A stretch of 64,000 bases of DNA, taken from Bacteroidetes bacterium GWF2_33_38 (GTDB lineage Bacteria; Bacteroidota; Bacteroidia; Bacteroidales; GWF2-33-38). This document shows, piece by piece, positions 26,557 to 35,202 of the stretch (the stretch's first letter is position 1; each line of letters opens with the position of its first letter). The DNA is taken from positions 103,476 to 167,475 of the forward strand of contig MEOF01000062.1 in the NCBI GenBank assembly GCA_001769505.1, in the 5' to 3' direction. Made by a program: the position numbers and the translations under genes. The notes below the pieces were generated by a model that worked only from the letters and a program-made list of their open reading frames with translations, did no database searches and was not told where the DNA came from.

Positions 26557-27663
26557 TTATACAAGGTTAATGTTTGAAGCATCGTCAATCAAAAATATTC
26601 GGTTTTCAATATCGATTGAATTTAAAATATTTTGCAAGGATTCAAGATTTTTATCAGTAATAAAAATTTGCCCAAAATGATTTTCGGCTACTAATTCAAT
26701 AATTTTTTTTACACGATTGGCATCTAGCTTATCGAAAATATCATCAAGCAACATAATCGGGTTGGCTTTATTTATTTCTTTTAAAAAGTCAAATTGTGCT
26801 AGTTTCAGTGCTACCAAATATGTTTTTTGTTGTCCTTGAGAACCTATTTTGTTTATTGGATAATCGCTTAGCAATAAATTCAGGTCGTCTTTGTGCACTC
26901 CAACGGTAGTGTATTGTAAAATTTTATCTTTTTCAAATGACCGTTTTAATTGCATGTAAAAATCGTTATCGTGTAGGTGAGAGTTGTATTCGAGAACGAC
27001 TTTTTCTTTTTCGGGAGCAATAAAATTGTAATATTTTTGAAAAATAGGAATAAATTCGTTGATATACTCAATTCGTTTTTTATAAATTTCAATTCCATAT
27101 CGAACCAATTGTTCGTCCCAAACATCAATTGAGTCGGCATCAAATTTACCTGAAAAAGCAATGCTTTTCAGTAGATTGTTTCTGTGTTTTAAAGCTCGGT
27201 TATAATTTATCAAATTATCGAGATATGGCTTGTCGTATTGGCTAATTACGGAATTTATAAAATTTCGACGATCTTCGCTACCTTCTACTATTAATTTAAT
27301 ATCTGCTGGCGAAACCATGACCAAAGGTATTAGTCCAATATGGTTCGATAATTTAGTGTATTCTTTTTTGTTTCTTTTGAATTGTTTTTTCTGATTTCGT
27401 TTTATCCCGCAATAGATTTCGTCTGTCGATTCTCCGTTATCGTAAAGACCTTGAATTACAAAAAATTGCTCGCCGTGTTTTATATTCTGATTATCAATAG
27501 GATTAAAATAGCTTTTGCAAAAAGATAAATAATAAATAGCATCAATTAAATTTGTTTTTCCAACCCCATTGTTTCCAATAAAACAATTGATTTTTGAAGA
27601 TGGCGAAATTTCAACCTGCTCGTAATTTTTATAATTTAGTAATGAAAGTTTACTTAAAAACAT
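26557..27663 (-). CDS. recF: DNA replication and repair protein RecF
   Basis: RecF binds gapped DNA and promotes RecA loading with RecO and RecR. The protein (368 residues) has an ABC-type ATPase head split around a helical arm: Walker A GNNGVGKTN, the signature region IGSQGQQKTYLVALKLAQ and Walker B IMLLDDIFDKLDANR. The open frame extends 18 codons upstream to 27717, but the family starts at MFLSKLSLLNYKNY, so I chose the ATG at 27663. It is followed by the DUF721 gene. Confidence 0.95.
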   Translation of the reverse strand: MFLSKLSLLNYKNYEQVEISPSSKINCFIGNNGVGKTNLIDAIYYLSFCKSYFNPIDNQNIKHGEQFFVIQGLYDNGESTDEIYCGIKRNQKKQFKRNKKEYTKLSNHIGLIPLVMVSPADIKLIVEGSEDRRNFINSVISQYDKPYLDNLINYNRALKHRNNLLKSIAFSGKFDADSIDVWDEQLVRYGIEIYKKRIEYINEFIPIFQKYYNFIAPEKEKVVLEYNSHLHDNDFYMQLKRSFEKDKILQYTTVGVHKDDLNLLLSDYPINKIGSQGQQKTYLVALKLAQFDFLKEINKANPIMLLDDIFDKLDANRVKKIIELVAENHFGQIFITDKNLESLQNILNSIDIENRIFLIDDASNINLV

Positions 27664-27840
27664 GACGAAAAATATTTTCATAAAGTTATAAAGATTTTTC
27701 AGGATTTCGTTTCTCAACTATTAAGAATATTTTGCTTTGCTTTTATGCAGCATTTAGCTTGATAAAGACCATCAAAAAATATTTTTTACCTATTTGCTCA
27801 TTTTTTTCGTAATTATTTCGGTTTTATTTAACAAAAAATT

Positions 27841-27848
27841 TACTTTTG
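27841..27848 (+). promoter_or_regulatory. -7 promoter box for the TPR protein gene
   Basis: TACTTTTG exactly matches TAnnTTTG, 28 bases before the ATG. TTTCG at 27817-27820 is a poor -33 candidate. It lies in the divergent gap to recF. Confidence 0.45.
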
Positions 27849-27876
27849 CTGTTCGATTAACATTTTATGATAAATT

Positions 27877-28560
27877 ATGGCAAAAGAAACTAAAGATTCA
27901 GAAAGTTTAGAAGCAGTAGAAAGTGCGTTAAGCAAAACAGAACAGTACATTGAAGATAATCAAAAAAGTCTTACAATCATTGTATTAGCTATTATAATTA
28001 TTGTTGGAGGGTATTTGGCGTATCAAAAATTTTATGTAAAACCATTGGAAGAGGAGGCAAAAAATGAAATTTTTGTTGCTGAACAGTATTTTGCAAAAGA
28101 TTCGTTTAATCTTGCAGTAAATGGTAGAGATGGCGAATTTTCGGGTTTTATAGAAATTGCTGACGATTACAGTGTAACTAAAATAGGAAACTTAGCAAAT
28201 TATTATGCTGGTATTTCATATTTAAAGTTAGGAAAATTTAACGAAGCAATCGAGTATTTGAGTGAATTTGACTCTGACGATGAAATGTTAGCACCAATTG
28301 CAAATGGTGCAATAGGAGATGCTTATTTAGAATTAGGGAATGATAATGAGGCAATTTCGTTTTACGAAAAAGCCATTACCATTAGTACAAACGATTTTAC
28401 GACTCCAATTTATCTATTGAAAGTTGGTCAAGTTTACGAAAAACAAAATAATTTGGATAAAGCTTTAAAAGCATACGAAAGAATCGAGACTGAATTTGCA
28501 AAATCAAGAGAAGCTAAAAAAGCTGAGAAATACAAAATCCGTATTGAATTAAAAAAATAA
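27877..28560 (+). CDS. Membrane-anchored TPR protein (YfgM-like)
   Basis: The 227-residue protein has an acidic cytoplasmic N-terminus, one transmembrane helix (about 33-51, LTIIVLAIIIIVGGYLAY) and three to four TPR motifs (about 105-215), including YYAGISYLKLGKFNEAIEYL and LLKVGQVYEKQNNLDKALKAYE. This is the layout of the YfgM/DUF2133 family, which in E. coli links the Sec translocon and periplasmic chaperones; that role here is inference. It is followed by a terminator and then ribH. Confidence 0.85.
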   Translation: MAKETKDSESLEAVESALSKTEQYIEDNQKSLTIIVLAIIIIVGGYLAYQKFYVKPLEEEAKNEIFVAEQYFAKDSFNLAVNGRDGEFSGFIEIADDYSVTKIGNLANYYAGISYLKLGKFNEAIEYLSEFDSDDEMLAPIANGAIGDAYLELGNDNEAISFYEKAITISTNDFTTPIYLLKVGQVYEKQNNLDKALKAYERIETEFAKSREAKKAEKYKIRIELKK

Positions 28561-28584
28561 ATAATATTTCATTAACATAGAAAA

Positions 28585-28614
28585 GTATCAATGGTTCATT
28601 GGTGCTTTTTTTTT
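28585..28614 (+). terminator. Rho-independent terminator between the TPR gene and ribH
   Basis: GTATCAATG (28585-28593) pairs with CATTGGTGC (28597-28605) with two G-U pairs and a 3-nt loop, followed by nine T residues. The upstream TTG start possible for ribH (28599) is inside this hairpin. Confidence 0.75.
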
Positions 28615-28628
28615 ATAAAAAATATAAT

Positions 28629-29123
28629 ATGGCAACTGTACTTAAAAATTTATCGGATTACGATGCAAGTAAAGTTCCTTCAGCAAAGGACATGACATTT
28701 GGAATTGTTGTAGCTGAATGGAACGAAGAAATTACCAAAGCTCTTGCCGAAGGAGCTGTAAAAACGCTTTTAAAGCATGGAGCAAAAGAAAAAAACATTG
28801 AAGTTAAATATGTTCCTGGAACTTTTGAATTAACGCTGGGTGGTCAGTTTTTTGCCGAATACCGAGAAGTTGATGCGGTAATTTGTCTAGGTTGTGTAAT
28901 TCAAGGTGAAACACGTCATTTTGATTTTATTTGTCAAGGAATTACTCACGGAATTACTGAATTGAATTTAGAACACAATATTCCTTATATTTTTGGAGTG
29001 CTAACAACCGAAAATAAACAGCAGGCATTAGATAGAGCAGGCGGAAAGCATGGCAATAAAGGTGATGAAGCTGCAATTACGGCTATTAAAATGGTAGCTT
29101 TGCAAAATGATATGATGGATTAA
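28629..29123 (+). CDS. ribH: 6,7-dimethyl-8-ribityllumazine synthase
   Basis: RibH condenses 5-amino-6-ribitylaminouracil with dihydroxybutanone phosphate in riboflavin synthesis. The 164-residue protein has the family pattern: [12 protein letters not shown], the VPGTFEL motif and [22 protein letters not shown] with the catalytic His. The open frame begins at a TTG at 28599, but that codon lies inside a terminator hairpin, so the ATG at 28629 ([12 protein letters not shown]) is chosen. No other rib genes are in the window. A very strong terminator follows. Confidence 0.97.
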   Translation: MATVLKNLSDYDASKVPSAKDMTFGIVVAEWNEEITKALAEGAVKTLLKHGAKEKNIEVKYVPGTFELTLGGQFFAEYREVDAVICLGCVIQGETRHFDFICQGITHGITELNLEHNIPYIFGVLTTENKQQALDRAGGKHGNKGDEAAITAIKMVALQNDMMD

Positions 29124-29141
29124 AAATCCATAAATAAAAAT

Positions 29142-29185
29142 AAAGCGGGAGGTTCAACATAATTTTGAACCTCCCGCTTTATTTT
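29142..29185 (+). terminator. Strong terminator after ribH
   Basis: AAAGCGGGAGGTTCAA (29142-29157) and its perfect complement (29165-29180) form a 16-bp stem with a 7-nt loop, followed by ATTTTT. The sequence is symmetrical enough to act on both strands. Confidence 0.92.
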
Positions 29186-29226
29186 TCCAAAGATTCTTCA
29201 TTTCACAATGAAGTAAGTTGAAATAA

Positions 29227-29255
29227 AAAAAGCTGTCCTTTAAGAACAGCTTTTA
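29227..29255 (-). terminator. Terminator of the lipoprotein gene at 29273-30166
   Basis: On the minus strand AGCTGTTC pairs with GGACAGCT (plus-strand 29231-29238 and 29244-29251; one G-U pair) with flanking A/T pairs, followed by a T-run. The G-U pair exists only in the minus-strand RNA. Confidence 0.75.
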
Positions 29256-29272
29256 ATTATTATTGAAATATT

Positions 29273-30166
29273 TTATTGTTGAACTTTAACATTTAAAGTT
29301 ATTGAACCTGTTGCATCAGCAGTAAGTGCAGTTACTTTTGCAACTCCGATTTTACCAGCAGCAGTTTTGAAAGAAACAACATCATCAACAGCTAGTGAAG
29401 TAACAAGTGTTGCAGTTCCAACTGAAAGTTGAGCTATTTCTAAATCGTCATCAAAAGCATCAAATTCACTTGCAGAGATAGTAGTTGTACTTAAAACAGT
29501 AGCATTTTGAGTTGTTAATCCAGTAGCTAAAGTTAAATTACCACTTCCTCCATTAACAGTTGGTTCTGTTGGACCACATAAGGTAGCTAAATTTGAAGAG
29601 CCATAATAATAAATAATATCTATTAAAGAAGAGTTTGTATTTGCATTAGCTTGTGTATAAACAGTTCCTGTAGTTGTTGCTAAAAAACTACCTTCAGTTG
29701 CATTACTTTGAGCACCCATTAAAATTGCTGTATAAGTATCAATTGGGTCGCCGGTTGTAACAGCAGCTTCTTCAACAGTGATAACGATTTCTTTTTCAGC
29801 AGCATACTCTTCTCCATCTTTGTCTGTAGCAGTAAAAGTGAAAGTGATGTCGCCTAATGTTTGAGTTGATTTAATAAAAACTACAAATTCATTATCTGTA
29901 TCAGAAGTTCCTTCTAATGCAAATTCTCCACTTCCTTCTTGAACACCATCAATAAGGATATCGTCTGTAGATGTCCATGTCAATTTGTCAAGATCTTCGT
30001 TTGAAGATACTGAATAAGTAAACACGATTGAGTCTCCAGGGTTAACTGTAGTAACGTCAGCAGAAACTGTTAAAGTTGGTCCAGTTGGGTCTTCGCCTTT
30101 ACAACCTGTGTTTAAACTGATAACAGCAGCAAATAATACTACTAATAAAATACTTAAATTTTTCAT
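29273..30166 (-). CDS. Secreted lipoprotein with Ig/PKD-like domain
   Basis: The 297-residue protein has a lipoprotein signal, MKNLSILLVVLFAAVISLNTGC (Cys22 acylated). An Ig/PKD-like beta-sandwich follows (about 32-130), with NPGDSIVFTYSVSSNED and TFTFTATDKDGEEY. The C-terminal half (about 138-297) is Thr/Ala/Ser-rich, resembling domains found in Bacteroidota surface lipoproteins of unknown role. It is a single-gene unit with its own promoter at 30210-30240 and its own terminator, suggesting independent and possibly high expression. Confidence 0.8.
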   Translation of the reverse strand: MKNLSILLVVLFAAVISLNTGCKGEDPTGPTLTVSADVTTVNPGDSIVFTYSVSSNEDLDKLTWTSTDDILIDGVQEGSGEFALEGTSDTDNEFVVFIKSTQTLGDITFTFTATDKDGEEYAAEKEIVITVEEAAVTTGDPIDTYTAILMGAQSNATEGSFLATTTGTVYTQANANTNSSLIDIIYYYGSSNLATLCGPTEPTVNGGSGNLTLATGLTTQNATVLSTTTISASEFDAFDDDLEIAQLSVGTATLVTSLAVDDVVSFKTAAGKIGVAKVTALTADATGSITLNVKVQQ

Positions 30167-30209
30167 AAATTAATTGTTTAGTTAATAATCTTTTTGTTAA
30201 AATTTTATG

Positions 30210-30240
30210 CAAAGTTAATTTAATTTTTAAATCGGTCAAA
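30210..30240 (-). promoter_or_regulatory. Bacteroidota-type promoter for the lipoprotein gene
   Basis: On the minus strand TTTG (30237-30240) is followed after 19 bases by TAACTTTG (30210-30217), matching both promoter elements. The 5' untranslated leader would be about 37 nt. Confidence 0.65.
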
Positions 30241-30269
30241 ACTTAAATTAAATTAAGAAAAACAATGCG

Positions 30270-30680
30270 TTATTCATTATCGTCATCAATGTACGATGCG
30301 TAGCGAAATGGGATATTAATTTCGGACATCTCAAATAATTCAAAGCCAGATTCTTTCATATCGTCATCGTCTTGTTCGTAATGCCATACAAATTCAACAT
30401 AAACACCACTTTCGTAAAATTCTTTGAGTTTTTTAATCAATACAATTAAATATTTGAATGAAGATGAATTAACGTATATATAATTTAGGTTGAATTCAAT
30501 CTTTGTGTCTTTTTTTCCTTTAACTTCGGTATAATAATTATCGAGCCATTCGAAAATCGGCTTAAAAAACTCACGAATATTTTCGGGGTGAGACTTACCT
30601 GAAATTTCAAAAACATTAGTAATCGGATTTAAAATTACTGTTGGAGTATCTTTTGTTGATTCGATTTTTAATATATCCAT
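30270..30680 (-). CDS. SiaC-family (DUF1987) regulatory phosphoprotein
   Basis: The 136-residue protein fits the SiaC/DUF1987 family: TPTVILNPITNVFEISGKSHPENIREFF at the start and FNLNYIYVNSSSFKYL in the middle, where the Ser/Thr cluster corresponds to the reversibly phosphorylated site of Pseudomonas SiaC. In that species SiaC is controlled by kinase SiaB and phosphatase SiaA and activates the diguanylate cyclase SiaD. None of those partners is in the window. The very acidic C-terminus (SYIDDDNE) is notable. A partner-switch role here is inference. Confidence 0.82.
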   Translation of the reverse strand: MDILKIESTKDTPTVILNPITNVFEISGKSHPENIREFFKPIFEWLDNYYTEVKGKKDTKIEFNLNYIYVNSSSFKYLIVLIKKLKEFYESGVYVEFVWHYEQDDDDMKESGFELFEMSEINIPFRYASYIDDDNE

Positions 30681-30743
30681 ATTCTTTTTTTTTACTAAAA
30701 TAGAAATTAAAATTGTATAAAAAAATCAAAAATATAATTTCTG

Positions 30744-31838
30744 CTATTTCTTTGTCTTATATAAGTCGATGAAAACTGGTAAGTGGTCGCTGTATCCATC
30801 GTTAAATTTATATCCAATATATGTTCTAAAGGGCTTATATCCAAAATGAGCTTCGTCTTTTTCTAATAAAAATGTTGCATTAAAAATATGTGCATTGTCT
30901 TTGGTGGTATATAGGTCGTTTTCTTGGTCGATTAACGAGCCGGATACGATTAAATGGTCTAACACTCCCCATTCTCCATTATATTTATGTGAACCAAGTC
31001 CTTTGTTTTTTTGCAAATAATATGAAAAATTATACAACTTATTGGCTTTGATATTGTCGTAAGTAATGTTGGCTTCGAGAACATCTTTTACGCTTTTGTC
31101 TTCAACACCATCGTTCAAATCTCCAACAATTATAATGTTTGCTCGTTTGTCGGTTTTGAAAATCGAATCGACAGTATTTTTTAAAACATTCGCCACATAA
31201 ACTCTATTTTGCTCAGATTCTAGCTGTCCACCCCAGCGTGAAGGCCAGTGATTTACAAATACATGTAAGGTATCGTGCTTGTAGGTTACTCCTTTAACAT
31301 ATAGTATATCTCTTGTTGTTTTGCTTTCGGCAAATGGAAAAATAATACGAATTGCTTTAGTTGAAATTGGGTAAAATTTATTTTTTACGTACAACATTCC
31401 TACGTCAATTCCTCTATTATCTGGTGATTCGTAGTGTATTACCTGATAATTATGTTTGTTGAGTGGTGTGTGTTGAACAATTCCTTCGAGTACATATCTA
31501 TTTTCGATTTCGCATAAACCTACAATTTCAGGAGGGTCCCAGCTACCAACCGCAGTGATAACTTTGCATATATTCAATAGTTTTTTGTTGTATTTGCTCC
31601 AACTCCAATGCTTTTCACCTTCTGGTAAGAATTCATTATCTTGCTTTAATGAATCATCGTAAGTATCAAATAAATTTTCGGCATTATAAAACATTACTCT
31701 GAAATAACCTCTTGAATCAGCATAGCTTGGGTCTTCTTCAACAGGGGTTGATTTTACGGAGTTATCTTGTTGTTTACAAGAGATGGTGGCAATAACAAAC
31801 AACGAGACAACTATAATATATTTTGAAAATGAAGTCAT
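30744..31838 (-). CDS. Lipoprotein endonuclease/exonuclease/phosphatase-family hydrolase
   Basis: The 364-residue protein has a lipoprotein signal (cysteine at about residue 21, FVIATISC) and an EEP-fold catalytic domain: FRVMFYNAENLFDTYDD, EIVGLCEIENR, the HVFVNHWPSRWGG strand, IIVGDLNDG and the C-terminal DGYSDHLPVFIDL. All metal and catalytic residues of the family (Asn, Glu, His, Asp-x-Asn, Asp-His) appear to be present. As an exported enzyme it may degrade extracellular DNA or phosphoesters; the substrate cannot be read. It lies 81 bp downstream of the beta-helix lipoprotein gene. Confidence 0.85.
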   Translation of the reverse strand: MTSFSKYIIVVSLFVIATISCKQQDNSVKSTPVEEDPSYADSRGYFRVMFYNAENLFDTYDDSLKQDNEFLPEGEKHWSWSKYNKKLLNICKVITAVGSWDPPEIVGLCEIENRYVLEGIVQHTPLNKHNYQVIHYESPDNRGIDVGMLYVKNKFYPISTKAIRIIFPFAESKTTRDILYVKGVTYKHDTLHVFVNHWPSRWGGQLESEQNRVYVANVLKNTVDSIFKTDKRANIIIVGDLNDGVEDKSVKDVLEANITYDNIKANKLYNFSYYLQKNKGLGSHKYNGEWGVLDHLIVSGSLIDQENDLYTTKDNAHIFNATFLLEKDEAHFGYKPFRTYIGYKFNDGYSDHLPVFIDLYKTKK

Positions 31839-31919
31839 GACATCCTTAATTATGAATTGAATTTAAAGTTAATTCTATTTTTTAAAATCGTATAATAAAA
31901 AGTGAAAAATATCAAAAAA

Positions 31920-33326
31920 CTATTCGATTCTTTCAAATGCTCCTAAGTCAGGAGCAATATCTAGCAATCGACTTTCTTGCTTTAAATCGAGAGGGAAGTA
32001 ATTAGCCCATTCAATACTCCCTTTATCTTTTGCGCCAGAAAGCGTGTCAAGTTGATAGTCGAAAGGAGAGGAGGTTGATACAAAGTTAGGAAGCCCATTT
32101 TTTACAATATTTACATATTGATTGGTATTTGAAATATCAAAACCATCGTTAACTTTCAAAAGACAATGGTCAAATTTGTACGTAAAATCATATTCTGTTC
32201 CTTCGTACATGCTTAATCCTAGCTCCAAATCTTCGTTTCCATATACAATTGAGTTTGCAAAAGTTGCATTTAAACTTCTTACTTGAATAACTCCGTAAAC
32301 ATCTTTGTAATAGTTATTTAGAAGTAGCGAAGGCGTGCTTCTTTTTGAATGATTCCAGTAATTCGCTACAGTACAGTGACTAAACTCATAATTTCCACCA
32401 ATGGTTAAAGCTACAGCATACTGACCGCAATTAGCAAAAACACAATTGCTTGCCACAACACTCGAACCTTGTGCAAAAAGTGCAGCTGCATTCATATTTT
32501 CGATTATCGAATTTGAAATAATTAAAGTGGGAGCAGATTCTGTAACAAATGTATCGACTTGAATTCCAATAATTGCATTTTTGATGACAGCATAATTGAT
32601 ATTATTGTCGAAACTACCTGGTAAAATATGGATATAGCCCCATTGTCCAGGATTATCGTCGTAGAAACTTTCTAGTCTATCTCCTTGAAAAAAAACAGGT
32701 TCTGTTACATCTCCTTCAATTTTTAATGTTCCTTTTACATACATACTTGAATTGTGATGAAAATGAAGCCTGCATCCTTGCTTAATCGTTAATGTATGCA
32801 AAGTATCTATTAACATTGAATTGTAAATTAAATATGGTTTATCGTTTTCCCAAATTTGTGTTTGTACTATTTCTCCGTCAATTAAATGCACATCCTGTCC
32901 CCAAGCAACTAAATCTATATCTTGTGTATTTCCATTGGTCATAAAAACAATGGAATCTTGAATTACCATTGGATTACCCTGATTTGTAGGGTCTATATTT
33001 GCTTCCACAAAAATGAAGATGCTGTCCTGAGCGGGAATAATTACATCACTAAAAATAATACCCGATTCTCCATCAACATTCATCCTGAAAAAAGAATTAT
33101 TTCCTGTGGCTAAATAAATAGATGACACAAGTAAATCTTTCTTATATGGATTTTTGGCAGTGAAATAATGTGTAGTTGTTCCAATTTTTGTAAAAACGGT
33201 ATCGAATTTAACCGTATCGGTTGAGAATTGAAGAATGGCTGAACTATCGTCAAGTAAATTGTCTTTTTTACATGAAAAAAGACAAAGGAGAGTAGTAATA
33301 ATTAACAATGGAAAAAATAACTTCAT
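31920..33326 (-). CDS. Lipoprotein with right-handed beta-helix domain
   Basis: The 468-residue protein has a lipoprotein signal, MKLFFPLLIITTLLCLFSC. Residues 30-150 form a beta-sandwich-like region with STDTVKFDTVFTKIGTTTHYF. Residues 170-400 carry parallel beta-helix-like rungs (NNINYAVIKNAIIGIQ, IISNSIIENMNAAALFAQ, ATFANSIVYGNEDLELGL). It ends with APDLGAFER, a common ending of Bacteroidota choice-of-anchor/beta-helix proteins. It has no lyase motif that I can point to, so enzymatic activity is not claimed. Probably surface located. Confidence 0.78.
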   Translation of the reverse strand: MKLFFPLLIITTLLCLFSCKKDNLLDDSSAILQFSTDTVKFDTVFTKIGTTTHYFTAKNPYKKDLLVSSIYLATGNNSFFRMNVDGESGIIFSDVIIPAQDSIFIFVEANIDPTNQGNPMVIQDSIVFMTNGNTQDIDLVAWGQDVHLIDGEIVQTQIWENDKPYLIYNSMLIDTLHTLTIKQGCRLHFHHNSSMYVKGTLKIEGDVTEPVFFQGDRLESFYDDNPGQWGYIHILPGSFDNNINYAVIKNAIIGIQVDTFVTESAPTLIISNSIIENMNAAALFAQGSSVVASNCVFANCGQYAVALTIGGNYEFSHCTVANYWNHSKRSTPSLLLNNYYKDVYGVIQVRSLNATFANSIVYGNEDLELGLSMYEGTEYDFTYKFDHCLLKVNDGFDISNTNQYVNIVKNGLPNFVSTSSPFDYQLDTLSGAKDKGSIEWANYFPLDLKQESRLLDIAPDLGAFERIE

Positions 33327-33408
33327 TGGTTTTTAATCAATTTGTAATTTTCATAACGGCTCTAAGTTAATAAAGTTGTATGGTTTATGAAAAATTTTAC
33401 CTTAAATA

Positions 33409-33437
33409 AAAATCTCCCTCGAAAAAAGGGAGATTTT
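33409..33437 (-). terminator. Terminator of the acyl-CoA dehydrogenase operon
   Basis: A perfect 11-bp stem (33409-33419 with 33427-33437) and a 7-nt loop are followed on the minus strand by a T-rich run. It lies just after the acyl-CoA dehydrogenase stop. Confidence 0.88.
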
Positions 33438-33459
33438 AAATGTGAGACATAAGAAAAAC

Positions 33460-35178
33460 CTAGTTTGCTTTTTGTGTGATGTTTTTAAAAATCCCTAAGT
33501 CTTTAATATCGCTATTTAATATATATTCTGCTTTTTGTTTATTTTCAGCTTTGCCTAATTTGATAAATACTTCAGTTAACTCTTTGTATTCAACATCTTG
33601 ATTAGCCATATCTAGTACTAGATATCCCATTATAATATTTCCAGCCATTTCAACTAATCTACGAGCATGAAATGAAGTATATTCGTTATCTTTTTTCTCT
33701 CTAACAAGTTCAACCATTTTGGAATATTCATTGGTCATATCAAGCAAAATAGATTTTAAGTAATTTAAGCTGTGGCTGATTGCTCTAGCTGAATATTCTT
33801 CAATTCGTTTTAGATAAGCTCCTGTTTCTACGCCACGAATAGCTGCTACAACTTGTAATTGAGTAGTCCCTTCGTATATTGAAGTGATACGTGCATCGCG
33901 GTAAATACGTTCAACAGGAAAATCTTTCATGAAACCCGTACCGCCATGTATTTGAATTGCATCGTAAGCTATTTGATTAGAATATTCACTTGAAACTGCT
34001 TTCAACAATGGAGTAAATACATCGGCTAATCGTTGATATGTTTTTGCTTCTTCTTTTTCTTCTTTGAATAATTGTCGTTCTTGTTCGATGTGGTGATAAA
34101 TTTTATAAACATCAACAAGGCGTGCGGTTTCATAAAATAATGCTCTTGAAGCCATCGTTTTAGCTTTCATATTTGAAAGCATTTCATACATTGCGGGGAA
34201 TTCTATAATTGCTTTTCCAAATTGCATGCGTTCTGATGCGTATTTTTCGGCTTCACGACAAGCGGCTTCGCACAATCCAACAGATTGACCTCCAATACCT
34301 AATCGAGCTGCATTCATTAAAGCCATAACGTATTTTATAAGTCCTAACTTTCTGTCTCCAATCAGAATCGCAGGTGAGTTTTTGAAAACCATCTCGGCTG
34401 TTGGTGAACCATGAATACCTAATTTCTCTTCAATTCTACGGATGGTTCTAGTATTGTCTCGAACGTACAATAACATTGAAAGACCTCGTCCATCGCTTGT
34501 TCCTTCTTCGGTACGGGCAAGAACCAAGGAAACTTCTGCATCTCCATTTGTGATAAATCGTTTTACTCCATTAAGATACCAAATTTTATCTTTTTCGCTG
34601 TATGTTGCAGTAAGTTGAACTCTTTGTAAATCGGAACCAGCATCTGGCTCGGTTAAAACCATTGCTCCGGTTTCTCCATTAACAAATCGTGGAAGATAAA
34701 TATCTTTAATTTCTTGAGATGCGAACTCATTTATCGTTTCAGCAATATCTTGTAGTCCATAAATATTTGAAAAACTTGCATCGCCTCTTGAAATTAATTC
34801 GGCAGTCATTGCATAAAGTGTAATAGGCATATTTAGTCCGCCATATTTACGTGGCAATGTAAATCCCATTAAACCAGCTTTTTTCAATGCTTCAATATTT
34901 TCGACAGTTCCTTTAGCGTAGTGAATTCTATTGTCGATTAAACTAGGACCTTCGATATCAACACTTTCGGCATTTACAGCTAGCGTATCGGCACAAATTT
35001 CTCCAAATACGCTCATGATATTTTCATAACTATCGATTGCATCTTCAAAATCAAGAGGAGCATAGTCATATTTTTCTTTTTCGGTAAAATTTCTTTCTCT
35101 AAGTTCTACAATCCTTTTCATTAAAGGATGTGTAATATGAAATTTAAGCTCTTTATTATCTGTAAAAAAATTAGCCAT
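33460..35178 (-). CDS. Acyl-CoA dehydrogenase
   Basis: The 572-residue flavoprotein oxidises acyl-CoA to enoyl-CoA and passes electrons to ETF. It shows the ACAD pattern: GFTLPRKYGGLNMP, MVLTEPDAGSDLQRVQLTA (FAD-binding), the ARLGIGGQSVGLCEAACREAEKYA helix, QIHGGTGFMKDFPVERIYRDARI and YEGTTQLQ with the likely catalytic Glu. A C-terminal extension of about 130 helical residues makes it longer than the 380-residue short-chain enzymes and is typical of the Bacteroidota form. It is cotranscribed with etfA (24 bp gap) and etfB. Chain-length preference is unknown. Confidence 0.95.
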   Translation of the reverse strand: MANFFTDNKELKFHITHPLMKRIVELRERNFTEKEKYDYAPLDFEDAIDSYENIMSVFGEICADTLAVNAESVDIEGPSLIDNRIHYAKGTVENIEALKKAGLMGFTLPRKYGGLNMPITLYAMTAELISRGDASFSNIYGLQDIAETINEFASQEIKDIYLPRFVNGETGAMVLTEPDAGSDLQRVQLTATYSEKDKIWYLNGVKRFITNGDAEVSLVLARTEEGTSDGRGLSMLLYVRDNTRTIRRIEEKLGIHGSPTAEMVFKNSPAILIGDRKLGLIKYVMALMNAARLGIGGQSVGLCEAACREAEKYASERMQFGKAIIEFPAMYEMLSNMKAKTMASRALFYETARLVDVYKIYHHIEQERQLFKEEKEEAKTYQRLADVFTPLLKAVSSEYSNQIAYDAIQIHGGTGFMKDFPVERIYRDARITSIYEGTTQLQVVAAIRGVETGAYLKRIEEYSARAISHSLNYLKSILLDMTNEYSKMVELVREKKDNEYTSFHARRLVEMAGNIIMGYLVLDMANQDVEYKELTEVFIKLGKAENKQKAEYILNSDIKDLGIFKNITQKAN

Positions 35179-35202
35179 TTTTCGTTTTAATTTTTATAAT
35201 AA

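Noticed and set aside
28599..28628. Upstream TTG start for ribH
   Set aside because: It is inside the terminator hairpin of the preceding gene; the ATG at 28629 begins the conserved protein.
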